Part shown: one piece after another, positions 27,634 to 38,000 of the stretch
Layout of the letters: every line of letters begins with the position of its first letter
How positions within the stretch are numbered: position 1 is the first letter of the stretch
Notes under the pieces: model-generated
The model's database searches: none
Told to the model about the DNA's origin: nothing
What the model saw: the letters and a program-made list of their open reading frames with translations, nothing else
NCBI RefSeq assembly: GCF_001997345.1
Contig: NZ_CP019606.1
Span: 124,001-188,000, forward strand
DNA: 64,000 nucleotides
Reading direction: 5' to 3'
Source of the DNA: Tessaracoccus aquimaris
GTDB taxonomy: Bacteria; Actinomycetota; Actinomycetes; Propionibacteriales; Propionibacteriaceae
Position numbers and translations under genes: made by a program

Positions 27634-28386
27634 TCAGCCCGCAAGTTCCGAGTCGAGCGCCTTCAGGCGCCGCAGCCATACCGGCAGCACGAGCATCGTG
27701 TAGCCGGCGTTGGCGACGGCCAGGAACAGGTACACCCAGGCGAAGATCTGCGGCCACGCGAGCAGCAGGAACGACAGGGCGAGGATCCCGTAGTCGGTGG
27801 GCAGTTTGAGCAGTGCAGAGAGCGTCGACCCGGAGGCGGCTCGGCCCTGCGGCCTGCCAAGCCGCAGCCCCGCGACCCGGGTCAGGAGTTCGGTCAGCAG
27901 GAAGCCGAAGAAGTGCACCACGTAGACGGCCGAGAACAGCAGCGGCACCAGGTACCAGACCGGCTCGAGGTCAGTGAACCGGTACATGGAGATCAGCACG
28001 GCCAGGTGAAGCGTCGCGATCTTGAACGAGTCGATGACGTGGTCCAGCCATTCACCGGTCAGGCTGCCACCGCCGCGCAGCCGCGCCAACTGGCCGTCCG
28101 CGGCGTCGAGGGCATAGCCGAGCACCAGGGCAACGGTGACGACGAGCGCGGTGAGCGGGCCGGGCGGAAGCAGTGCGATGAGCGCGATCCCCGTCAGTGT
28201 GAACGCCGCGCTGACCATGGTCACCTGGTTGGGTGTCAGGCCGATCTGGTGCGCCGCGGCTGCGAACACCCTTCCCAGGGGGCGGTTGATCAGCACCGAG
28301 TAGATCGGGGCTCCCTTGTTGCTCTTCTGCGCGGTGCGCAGCCGCGCGAAGTCCTCCGAGAAGGTGGTGTTGGCTCGCTCCGACAT
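27634..28386 (-). CDS. CDP-alcohol phosphatidyltransferase family protein
   Basis: 250-residue membrane enzyme with the full family motif at residues 97-119: Asp-Gly-x2-Ala-Arg-x8-Gly-x3-Asp-x3-Asp (ADGQLARLRGGGSLTGEWLD and onward). About six membrane helices. It transfers a phosphoalcohol from a CDP donor to an alcohol acceptor. Canonical members make phospholipids, but several act on inositol phosphates or cell-surface glycans. Its position in a polysaccharide locus next to a cytidylyltransferase gene favours a glycan or polyol role (inference). It is the only minus-strand gene of this sublocus; the 243-base gap to the next gene holds divergent promoters. Confidence 0.88.
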   Translation of the reverse strand: MSERANTTFSEDFARLRTAQKSNKGAPIYSVLINRPLGRVFAAAAHQIGLTPNQVTMVSAAFTLTGIALIALLPPGPLTALVVTVALVLGYALDAADGQLARLRGGGSLTGEWLDHVIDSFKIATLHLAVLISMYRFTDLEPVWYLVPLLFSAVYVVHFFGFLLTELLTRVAGLRLGRPQGRAASGSTLSALLKLPTDYGILALSFLLLAWPQIFAWVYLFLAVANAGYTMLVLPVWLRRLKALDSELAG

Positions 28387-28629
28387 CCTGGCGCCCCTCC
28401 AGTCGTTCCCCGAAACTGTAGCCAGTATTCGCCCGCCGGGGCCACGGAGACGCGAACTCGGCGCGTCGCCGGGACCGTCCAGAAGAAAACGCGTGACACG
28501 GATCGACCTGGAGAGTTATGCTCCGGCCACGAGAGAGAACTGAGCCGGGTCGTGGCGATTGCCGCGACATCGGTAGGGGGCCGGTGGCGACTTCGCGACC
28601 ACTCGTGATTCTTCGGGGGGAGAATGCAC
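28387..28629. promoter_or_regulatory. Divergent intergenic region before the lipoprotein gene
   Basis: No coding frame is convincing. A weak promoter-like pair GTGACA (28493-28498) and AGTTAT (28514-28519) faces the lipoprotein gene. A stem GGTGGCGAC-TTC-GCGACCACTC lies at about 28582-28604. A G6AGA ribosome site precedes the ATG at 28630. Confidence 0.3.
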
Positions 28630-29334
28630 ATGGGTATCAGGCATCGCTACGTCGCGGCTCTCATCGCCGTGCTGGCGCTGAGCGGCTGCAGTGCCGCGGC
28701 CGGCCAGGGGCCGAGCCCCTCGGCGCCCACCCCGAAGCCAACGGTCTCCGCGCCTCCACAGCCCGTCAGCACCGACCCGGGCGCAAGCGCCTCACCCGCG
28801 GCCTCGGCATCCGAGCCGGCGCCCGCCCCGTCGGCCACCGGCACGCCGACCGCGAAGCCGTCGCCCGTGACCGTCGACCCCACCCCGCTGCCGAAGGTGC
28901 TGCGCTCCGAGGGCGCCCCGAAGCCGACCACCACGGCCGAACCGGCCGACACGAAGGCGAAGGTCGAGTACTCCGACGGCGTCACCCTGCGGATCACCGA
29001 CGTCGAGTTCGGCGAGGAGACCAAAGAGGGGCCCGGACGGTTCCCCGGACGGGAGTACGCGATCCTCTCGCTCGAGATCAACAACTTGGGCAAGACGGCC
29101 ATCAACCTCGACACCACCGTCGTCACCGTGCTCGACAAGGACGGCCAGCAGGTCGCCCCGGTCTACGTCGAGGAGGCTGAGGTCTCCGACTTCTCCGGAC
29201 CGGTCGCGCCCGGGGCCACTGCCAAGGCGCGCTACGCGTTCGCGGTGCCGAAGGAGTCGCGCTCCCAGGTCACCGTCGTCGTCGACTTCGACAGCGTGCA
29301 CACCTCAGCAGTCTTCAGCGGCGAGCTGAACTGA
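28630..29334 (+). CDS. Secreted lipoprotein with DUF4352-like domain
   Basis: About 234 residues. Lipoprotein signal with lipobox ALSGC near residue 18-22, a long Ala/Pro/Ser/Thr linker to about residue 110, then an immunoglobulin-like domain resembling DUF4352: DGVTLRITDVEFGEE, REYAILSLEINNLGKTAINLD, and GPVAPGATAKARYAFAVP. Such domains are found on the surface of many Gram-positives with undefined binding roles. I prefer the ATG at 28630 to that at 28624, since GGGGGGAGA then has normal spacing. The flippase gene follows after one base, so the two are co-expressed. Confidence 0.75.
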   Translation: MGIRHRYVAALIAVLALSGCSAAAGQGPSPSAPTPKPTVSAPPQPVSTDPGASASPAASASEPAPAPSATGTPTAKPSPVTVDPTPLPKVLRSEGAPKPTTTAEPADTKAKVEYSDGVTLRITDVEFGEETKEGPGRFPGREYAILSLEINNLGKTAINLDTTVVTVLDKDGQQVAPVYVEEAEVSDFSGPVAPGATAKARYAFAVPKESRSQVTVVVDFDSVHTSAVFSGELN

Positions 29335-29335
29335 G

Positions 29336-30595
29336 ATGGCGATGGGAGTCGGCGGCCTGCTGAGATCGCGGGCGGTCGGTGCGGCGGTCGCGCAGGTGTG
29401 GCAGGCCGTCGGGAACTTCGGCCTGCAGATCATCGCGGCCTGGACCCTCGGCGCCGCGGGCCTCGGCCTGATCAGCCTGTCGCTCGGCGTGATCATCCTG
29501 GCGACCGCGCTGGCGAGCGGCATGATCGGCGACTCGCTCGTGATCCTGCAGCGCGACAATCCACGGATCCGCGGCGCGCTGCTCGGATGGGCCCTGATCG
29601 TGGCGGCGGTCTCTGCGGTTGTCACCGGGGTGGCGATGGCTGTCACGCTCCTCACGCCGCTGCAGGCGGTGCTGTTCGCGTGCGCGTTGGTTGCCTTCCA
29701 GTTCGAGGAGCTGCTGCGCCGGGTGTTCATGGGTGTCATGCAGTTCTGGCGGCTCGTGGTGGTCGACTCGGTCGCCGTCATGGGCGCGCTCGGCAGCCTG
29801 GCGCTTGTGGCCATGTTCGGCTCGGTCACCGTCGAGGCGTTCTTCGCCGCGCTGCTGTTCGGGCAACTGGCGGCCATCGTCGTCGCGGTCCTGCTGCTGC
29901 CCCGTGAGGAGCGGTGGCTGGCGCCGGTGCGGGGGGCCGACCTGCGTGCGGTGTGGGCCTTCGGGTCGTGGCGTGGGGCTCAGGTGGCCGTGCCGCAACT
30001 GATGATGACGGCCTCGCGGGTCCTGATCACCGCGTTCGCGGGCGGGGTGGCGCTCGGCCTGGTCGAGGGCGCCCGGATCCTGGTGGCGCCCGTCCTGTTG
30101 ACCGTCCAGGGCCTCGGGTCGTACCTGCTGTCGACCTACGTGCGCGACAAGTCGATCGGCGTAGTCGAACTGCGCCGCCGCGCATGGCGCGCCTCCGGGC
30201 TGATGATGGGGGCCGCCCTGCTCGCAGGCGCGGCCATCTTCGCCCTCACGGGTCCCCTCGGGCGGATCGTCGGGGACATCGCCGTTGAGCGCCTCGCCGT
30301 AGCGGGCTGGGTCGCCTACGTGATCGCCTCGGCCTCCTTCCAACCTTTCGCCAGCCTCGCGGCCGTGAAGGGCGCCCCTCGCAGGGTGTTCGCGTGCCGC
30401 GTCGTTGATGCCAGCTTCGCGGCGGCACTGTTCGTGATCGTCCTGGCGGCCGGCCTGCCCGCCGCCTGGGCGCCCTTCGTACTCGCCGCCGGCCTCGTGC
30501 TCGGTGGGGTACTGGTGCGGGCTGCGGTGCTCGCCCCGTTGACCAAGGAGTCGCCCGCGAGGCGGGCGACCGAACTGAGGATCGGCCATGCGTAA
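29336..30595 (+). CDS. Polysaccharide flippase-like membrane protein (Wzx/MOP family)
   Basis: 419 residues with about 12 membrane helices and few charged residues between them, the topology of MOP-superfamily flippases. N-terminal segment VAQVWQAVGNFGLQIIAAWTLGAAGLGLISLSLGVII is cut here to two overlapping helices; cytoplasmic loops carry Arg clusters (EELLRRVF, VELRRRAWRASG). It would translocate the undecaprenyl-linked repeat unit outward for polymerisation by the Wzy-type protein encoded at 40276. Start is the ATG at 29336, one base after the lipoprotein stop. Its 3' end overlaps the start of the LamG/PKD gene by 8 bases. Confidence 0.8.
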   Translation: MAMGVGGLLRSRAVGAAVAQVWQAVGNFGLQIIAAWTLGAAGLGLISLSLGVIILATALASGMIGDSLVILQRDNPRIRGALLGWALIVAAVSAVVTGVAMAVTLLTPLQAVLFACALVAFQFEELLRRVFMGVMQFWRLVVVDSVAVMGALGSLALVAMFGSVTVEAFFAALLFGQLAAIVVAVLLLPREERWLAPVRGADLRAVWAFGSWRGAQVAVPQLMMTASRVLITAFAGGVALGLVEGARILVAPVLLTVQGLGSYLLSTYVRDKSIGVVELRRRAWRASGLMMGAALLAGAAIFALTGPLGRIVGDIAVERLAVAGWVAYVIASASFQPFASLAAVKGAPRRVFACRVVDASFAAALFVIVLAAGLPAAWAPFVLAAGLVLGGVLVRAAVLAPLTKESPARRATELRIGHA

Positions 30596-33500
30596 GAACC
30601 TCTCGCCGTCGTGGCGACACCTGATCGGCTTCCTGGCCGCCCTGTTGGTGGCTCTCACGGGCGTCGTCGCCCTCGACAGCCCTCAGACGGCCGCCGCCGT
30701 GACCCTTCCGGGCGATCCGCCGACGGTGAGCGCCGAGCCGCTGCCCACCTGGCAGTTGGACGGCGTGGTGTGGAGCACCGTCGTGGTCGGAAACACCGCG
30801 TACGTGACCGGCGAGTTCTCGAAGGCGCGGCCTCCAGGCGAGGCGCTCGGCAGCCCACTGTCGATCGACGCGAAGAACATCTTCGCCTTCGACGTGCGCA
30901 CCGGGAACCCCGTCACGTTCAACCACGCGCTCAACGGTCAGGGCCTGATCATCAGGGCCAATCAGGAGGGCACAAGGCTCTACGTCGGCGGCGACTTCAC
31001 GACGGTCGACAACGTGGCCAGAGGCCACATCGCGGCGTTCGACCTCACGCAGGCAGGTGCGCCGTTGACATCGTTCAACGCCCGCACGGACGGTCAGGTC
31101 AGGGCCTTCGCCACGATCGACCAGACGGTGTACGCGGGCGGCAACTTCCGCTCGTCGAACGGCCTGCCGCGGCAACTGTTCGCCGCCTACGCAGCCGACA
31201 CAGGCAGCCTGCTGTCCTGGGCGCCCAACGGGGGAGACAGTGGCTTCGTCTGGACGATGGTCGCGGCCCCCGACAAGTCGCGCGTGATCGCGGGCGGCTC
31301 GTTCTCGACGCTCAACGGGGTCAGCGCCTACGGCATGGGTTCGCTCGACGCGACCACAGGGGCGACGCTGCCGTGGGCCGCGAACCAGCGGCTGCGCGCC
31401 TCAGGCGCCAACGGAGCGATCAACGGCCTCTCCACCGACGGCACGTCGATCTTCGGGTCCGGCTACGCGTTCGGCTCCGGAGCAGAGTTCGAAGGGACCT
31501 TCGCCGCGAACCCCACCACCGGCGCCATCGAGTCGATGAACGACTGCCTCGGCGACACCTATGAGACGTTCCCGATGGGCGGCGTGCTCTACACCGTCGG
31601 CCATGAGCACGACTGCTCCCAGGTCGACGCGTACCCCGACACCAACCCGAGGAACAGGTGGCAGACGGCCAGCGCGGAGCGGATCGGCACGACCATCGGC
31701 ACCTACAGCACCACCGACGCCTACGGCTGGAACTTCATCGGCCTTCCCTACACGGGCATCATGCAATGGTTCCCGACCCTGGCCTTCGGAAGCTACACCT
31801 CCGCCGGGCAGGCGGCCTGGACGGTCGGCGGAAACGGCGACTACCTGGTGCTCGCGGGCGAGTTCCCGCGCGTCAACGGGCAGGCGCAGCAGGCCCTCAC
31901 CCGGTTCCCGAAGCGCGGCGTCGGGCCGACCGCCAAGCCGGTCATCGCGGGCAGCGCGACCCCGACACCCATGCCCATCGGCGACGGGAAGGTGCGCGTC
32001 GTGTTCAACGCCATGTACGACAGGGACGACGCCAACCTCACCTACGACGTCTACCGCACCACCAGCGCCACCCGGGTCGCGACCATCGTTCGGCAAGGCG
32101 CGACCTTCTGGCAGACGCCGACCCTCACCTTCACCGACGCCGGGCTGACGCCCGGCACGCAGGTCCGCTACCAGATCCGAGGAAGGGACGCCGACGGCAA
32201 CGCGCAGTGGTCCGCCTGGTCGGGGTACGTCACCGTCACCGGCACCACGCCCTCCACCTTCGCGGCGGGCGTCGCGGCGCTCGGGGCGAGCCATCACTGG
32301 AGGCTCGGTGAGGGCACCGGGGCGCCGCTGCTGATCGACTCGGTCGGCGACGCCCACGGCACCTACTCCGGAGCAACGCTCGGCGTCTCCGGCGCCGTCA
32401 CCACCGAGTCCGACACATCGGTCAGGCTGACCGCTACCGGGCAGGTGCGCACCAGCACTCAGGACTCGGTCAGCCAGGCGGTCACGGTCGAGGCGTGGGT
32501 CAACACCACGAGCAGTCGAGGTGGCCGGATCATCGGCATGGGGAGCCAGCCGGTGGGTGACTCCACGACAACCGACTCGGTGCTCTACCTGGACAACTCG
32601 GGGCGGGCGAACTTCACGGTCACCGATACCGCGCGCCGCACCGTCACGTCGCGTGGCGCGATCCGCGACGGCAAATGGCACCATGTCGTCGGCGTTGCGG
32701 GCGCGGACGGGCTGCAACTCTTCATCGACGGCATTCGGGTGGCCCGCGACCAGCGCGTCCAGGCGCCTCGGTTCACCGGCTTCTGGCGGCTCGGCGCCGA
32801 CATCACCAGGGGCTTCGCCAACCAGCCGAGCGATAAGGGCCTGGCAGGCACCCTCGACGAGGTCGCCGTCTATCCGAAGGCTCTGACCCTTGCCGAGATC
32901 CAGGCGCGGTACACGGCGAGCGGCCGCACCGGTGCCTGGGGCACCCGACCGGCCGACGGATATGCCACCGCTGTGCTCGGCGACGCCCCCGACCTGTTCT
33001 GGCGCCTGGGTGAGTCCTCCGGCAGCGTGCTTGACTCGTCCGGCTCGGGCAACGTCGGCACGGTGGCGGGCACGGTCGTCCGCAGGCAGAGCGGCCCCGT
33101 CGCTGGCAGTTACGCCGCGACCTTCAACGGCAGCAACGCCACCGTCGTGGGGCAGCAGGGCTGGGCAAGCCCTGGGCCGTTCTCCGCCGAGATCTGGTTC
33201 AAGACCACCACCACGCGCGGCGGCAAACTGATCGGCTTCGGCAACACGACAAGCGGTCTCAGTTCGTCCACCGACCGACATGTCTGGATGCTGAACAACG
33301 GAAAGCTGGCGTTCGGCACCTACGCCGGCGTCGAACAGACCCTGACCTCGGCGCAGAGCTACAACGACAACCAGTGGCACCACGTGGTCGCCACGCAGGG
33401 CTCCTCCGGGATGCGGCTCTACGTCGACGGGACGGAGGTCGGCAGCAACGCGAGCGCCGCCGCGGAACCCTATCTCGGCTACTGGAGGATCGGCGGCGAC

Positions 33501-35020
33501 AAGGTGTGGTCCGGCGCGACCAGCAACTACTTCGCGGGGCAACTCGCGGAGGCCGCCGTGTACCCGTCCGCGCTGAGCGCCGACGCGGTGCGCGCCCACT
33601 ACGTGGCGGCCGGAGGCACCGCTCCCAACAGGGCGCCGACCGCCTCGTTCACCACCGCGAAGTCGTACCTCGGCGTCTCCGTCGACGGCAACGGCTCCTC
33701 TGACCCGGACGGCCCGCTCGCGGGCTACGTCTGGAACTTCGGCGACGGCGCGACCGCGAACGGCGCGACGGCCACCCACACCTACGCCGCCGCAGGCACG
33801 TACCAGGTGTCCCTGACCGTCACCGACCCGCAGGGACTCAGCAACACCTCGACGGTGCCTGTCACCGTCGCGGCAAATGTCGCTCCCGTTGCGGGCTTCG
33901 ACGCCGCCGTCAACCAGCACAGCGTCGCCTTCGACGCCGCCTCATCCACTGACTCCGACGGCCAGATCGACCACTACGCGTGGGCATTCGGCGACGGTGC
34001 CACCGGTTCCGGACGCGGTGCCACGCACGACTACGGCGCGGCCGGCACGTTCACCGTCAGCCTGACTGTCACCGACGACCAGGGCGCGACCGACACCCTC
34101 ACCAAGACCGTCGTCACCGTCGATGCGCCCAACGCCGCCCCGACGGCGTCGTTCCAGGCAACGAGCGACCAACTCCTCGCCTCGTTCGACGCCTCCGCCT
34201 CGAGCGACCCGGACGGCACCATCGTGTCCTACGCATGGGACTTCGGTGACGGGTCAACAGGCACCGGCGCGAGCCCCACGCACACCTACCCGGACGCAGG
34301 CACCTACCAGGTGGGCCTGACGGTCACCGACAACAAGGGGGCGACGGGTCAGGTCACCAAGGCCTTGACCATCACCGTGACACCGGCCCCCGTCGCCGTG
34401 GACGCGTTCGAGCGCAGCCAGAGCGGCGCGTGGGGTAGCGCGGACGCTGGAGGCGCCTGGACGATCGTCAACGGCGCCGCCCGATTCTCCGTTGCCGACG
34501 GCAAGGGAAAGATGACGCTCGTCAACCCCGGCAGCGGCGTCACGGCGCGGCTCGACGCGGTCAGCGTCGACGATACCGACCTCAGCTTCGACGTCGCCAT
34601 GGACAAGGGAGCCACCGGGTCCGGCAACTATGTCAATGCCATCGGCCGCAATGTCGCGGGCGCGGGCTTCTACAGCGCAAAGGTCAGGGTCCTGGACACC
34701 GGCGCCGTGCAACTCATCCTGCTCAGGACCATGGGAACCACCGAGACGGCCATCACCAGCCAAGTGATGCCGGGCTTCACATATACGGCGGGTGAGACGC
34801 TCAGGGTGCGGCTCCAGGTCACCGGCACCGGCACCACGACGCTGCGCGTCAAGGTATGGCGCTCGACCACCGAACCGACCGCCTGGAACCTCACCGCCAC
34901 CGACACCACCGCAGCGCTCCAGAGCGCCGGGGCATCGGGCTCGGCAGCTATCTCTCCGGATCGAGCAGCAACGCTCCGATCACCTTCTCGTTCGACAACC
35001 TTTCGCTGACACACGCCTGA
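30588..35020 (+). CDS. Giant secreted protein: beta-propeller, FN3-like, two LamG, three PKD domains; frameshifted at the end
   Basis: About 1477 residues after frame restoration. A signal peptide (about 1-37) is followed by a propeller-like repeat region (about 50-440, repeats such as VYAGGNFRSSNGL), an FN3-like domain (450-554), two LamG/concanavalin-like domains (557-780 and 787-1010, each ending DEVAVYP or EAAVYPSAL), three PKD domains (about 1013-1265, each with WxFGDG) and a C-terminal jelly-roll-like domain. The written stop at 35009 follows one base lost in the GGGG run at 34929-34932. Restoring it gives GIGLGSYLSG and a stop at 35020, as in the downstream paralogue. No sortase motif is visible. 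It is probably a surface or matrix glycan-binding protein. Confidence 0.85.
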
Positions 35021-35038
35021 GGACAGGACCAAAGCACC

Positions 35039-38000
35039 ATGCGAACATCCCACCGACGGGCCACTGCGCTCGTCACCGGCCTCACAATGCTGTGGACCGG
35101 GCTCATCACGACCGCCCCCGCCACCGCCGCTCCGGCGCCCATCCAGCCGCAACCCGCGACCAGTGTCACCGCAGACGCGCTCCCGACGGTGCAGATCAAC
35201 GGCGTCGTCTGGTCGACCGACATGGCGGGCAGCAAGGTCTACTCGGGTGGCTCCTTCACCCGGGCCCGCCCCGCAGGCGCCTCGCTCGGCGTCAACGAGA
35301 CGGTGCGCAACAACCTGCTCGCCTTCGACGTCACCACCGGCAACCTCGACACGAGCTTCGCGCCCGACCTCAACGGCCAGGTGCTCGACGTCGCGGTATC
35401 CCCGGACAAGACGCGCGTCTACGTCGTCGGCGACTTCACCACGGCCAACGGGCAGGCGCGACGCAGGGTCGCCGCGTACAGCACCGCCACGGGCCAGCTC
35501 ATCACGTCGTTCAACCCCGTGGGCGTGAACTCGAGGGCGCGCGCCGTCGCCGCGACCAACGACACCGTCTTCGTCGGAGGCGGGTTCGCGGGCGCGGGCA
35601 ACACCGGCCGCACGAACCTTGCGGCGTTCCGGGCCTCCGACGGGGCGCTGCTGCCCTGGAACCCGACCGCCGAGCGCGCCGTGTGGGCGCTCGCCGTCAG
35701 CCCCGACGGCGCCAACGTCTTCGCGGCGGGCCAGTTCACCACGATCAACAGCCAGCCCGCCTATGGCCTGGCCAAGATCAACGCCACCACGGGCGCTCTC
35801 GACCCCAGTTGGGCACCCATCGTGCGCAACGGCGGCGACGACGCCGCGGTCGGTAGCCTGCGGGCTCAGGGCGACCAGCTCTACGGCACCACGTGGCACT
35901 TCGGCCCCGGAGGCAACCTCGAAGGGACCTTCAAGGTGCCGATGTCGACCGGCAAGGTGGCATGGGTCACCGACTGCCACGGCGACGCCTATGACGCGGT
36001 CCAACTCCAGGGCACCGTCTACGTCGCGACCCACGCCCACTACTGCGGCAACATGGGCGGTGGGCATCCCCAGTACTCAAGTTGGCGGTTCCAGCACGCG
36101 CAGGCATGGAGCGACACCGTCACGGACGAGATCCTCAACGAGGTTCACGGCTACCCGAACTGGCACGGCCAGGCCCAGGGACCCGCGATGGTCAACTGGC
36201 TGCCGACGCTCGCCATGGGCAGCTACACCGGCCAGTACCAGGCAGGCTGGAGCCTGACGGGCAACGACAACTTCCTCGTCTTCGCGGGCGAGTTCCCGCG
36301 GGTCAACGGCACGGCCCAGCAGGGCCTGGTGCGCTTCGGTAAGCGGCCCGTGGCGCCCGGAACCCAGGGCCCGCAGTTCGACGGTGGCGTGTTCCGCCCC
36401 GAGGCCATCGCCCGCGGCACAGGAAGCGCCCGCGTCACCTGGCAGGCAGGCTACGACCGCGACGACCTCAACCTCACGTACCGCCTGTACCGCGGCGGCA
36501 CCCTGGTCAACACGCAGAACGCCGCCTCCAACTGGTGGACGCTCCCCGCGCTCGGCTACGTCGACACCGGCCTCACGCCCGGCAGCACGTACCAGTACCG
36601 CGTGACCGCCTCCGACCCGGGAGGCAACACCGTCTCCTCGGCGACCATCAGTTACACCCACTCCAACGCCGCCTCCCCGAACGCCTACGCACAGTCGGTC
36701 GCCGCGGCCGGGGCGAGCCTCTACTGGCCCCTCAACGACGCCAGAACCGCCACCCCGATGACCATCCGAGACCGCGCCGGGTTCAACGACGCCGTCGCGG
36801 ACACCGACGTGACGGCCGGTCAGCCCGGCGCCATCGCGGGCGACGCCGCCATGAGTTTCGGCACCGCGCAGCCCGCCGAGGCCTGGGGGCGCGCATACGC
36901 GAAGGGCACCCAGTACGCGCCCGACACGTTCTCCGTGCAGGCCTGGATCAGGACCGACACCACCCAGGGCGGCCGGATCGTCGGGTTCGGCGACCTGCAG
37001 CAGGGCGACTCCGGCCACCATGACAGGCACGTCTACCTGACAAGCGACGGCCGCGTCGTGTTCGGAGTGCGCGCCACCGACGGATCCAACCGGACCGTGG
37101 CAAGCGGCGCGTCCTTCAACGACAACCAGTGGCACATGATCACCGCGACCATGAGCCCGAAGGGCATGGAACTCTACGTCGACGGAGTGCGCGTCGGCAG
37201 GCGCACCGACACCACCCAGGGAGAGACCTACCTCGGCTACTGGCGCCTGCAGGGCGACACGCTCGGCGGCTGGGCCTCGCGCCCGGCGAGGGACAACTAT
37301 GTAGGCGGCATCGACGAGGTCGCCGTCTACCCGACCGCGCTGACCCAGGACACCATCGTCGCCCAGTACGCGGCAAGCGGTCGAACGGCCGTGATCCCCA
37401 GCGCGCCGGCCGACGCCTACGGTGCAGCGGTCTACGCCGACGATCCCGACCTGTTCTGGCGCCTCGAGGAGAGCGCAGGGACAACCGCAAACGACTCGGG
37501 CAGGTCGCTGAACCCCGGCACCTACCGCAGCGGCGTCAGCCAAGGTGCCACCGGCGTGCTGACCGGCACGAAGGCGGCGCAGTTCGACGGCTCCGACGAT
37601 GTCGTGTTCTCCAATGCGCAGTTCTCCAACCCGACCCAGTACTCCACCGAGGCGTGGTTCAAGACGACCACGACCTCCGGCGGCAAGATCATCGGGTTCG
37701 GCAACGCGCAGCAGGGCCAGTCGTCCAACTACGACCGGCACGTCTACATGCTCGACAACGGCCACCTCGTCTTCGGGGTGTGGACCGGGACGATGAACAC
37801 CATCGAGACAGCCACCGCGTTCAACGACGGCGGCTGGCACCACGTGGTCGCGACCCAGTCCGGCGCGGGCATGAGACTCTATGTCGACGGCGACCTGCAG
37901 GGCACCAACCAGCAGGCCGAGTCCCAGCCATACGACGGCTACTGGCGCGTCGGCGGCGACACGCGGTGGGGCGGGTCCAGCGACTACTTCAACGGCGTGA

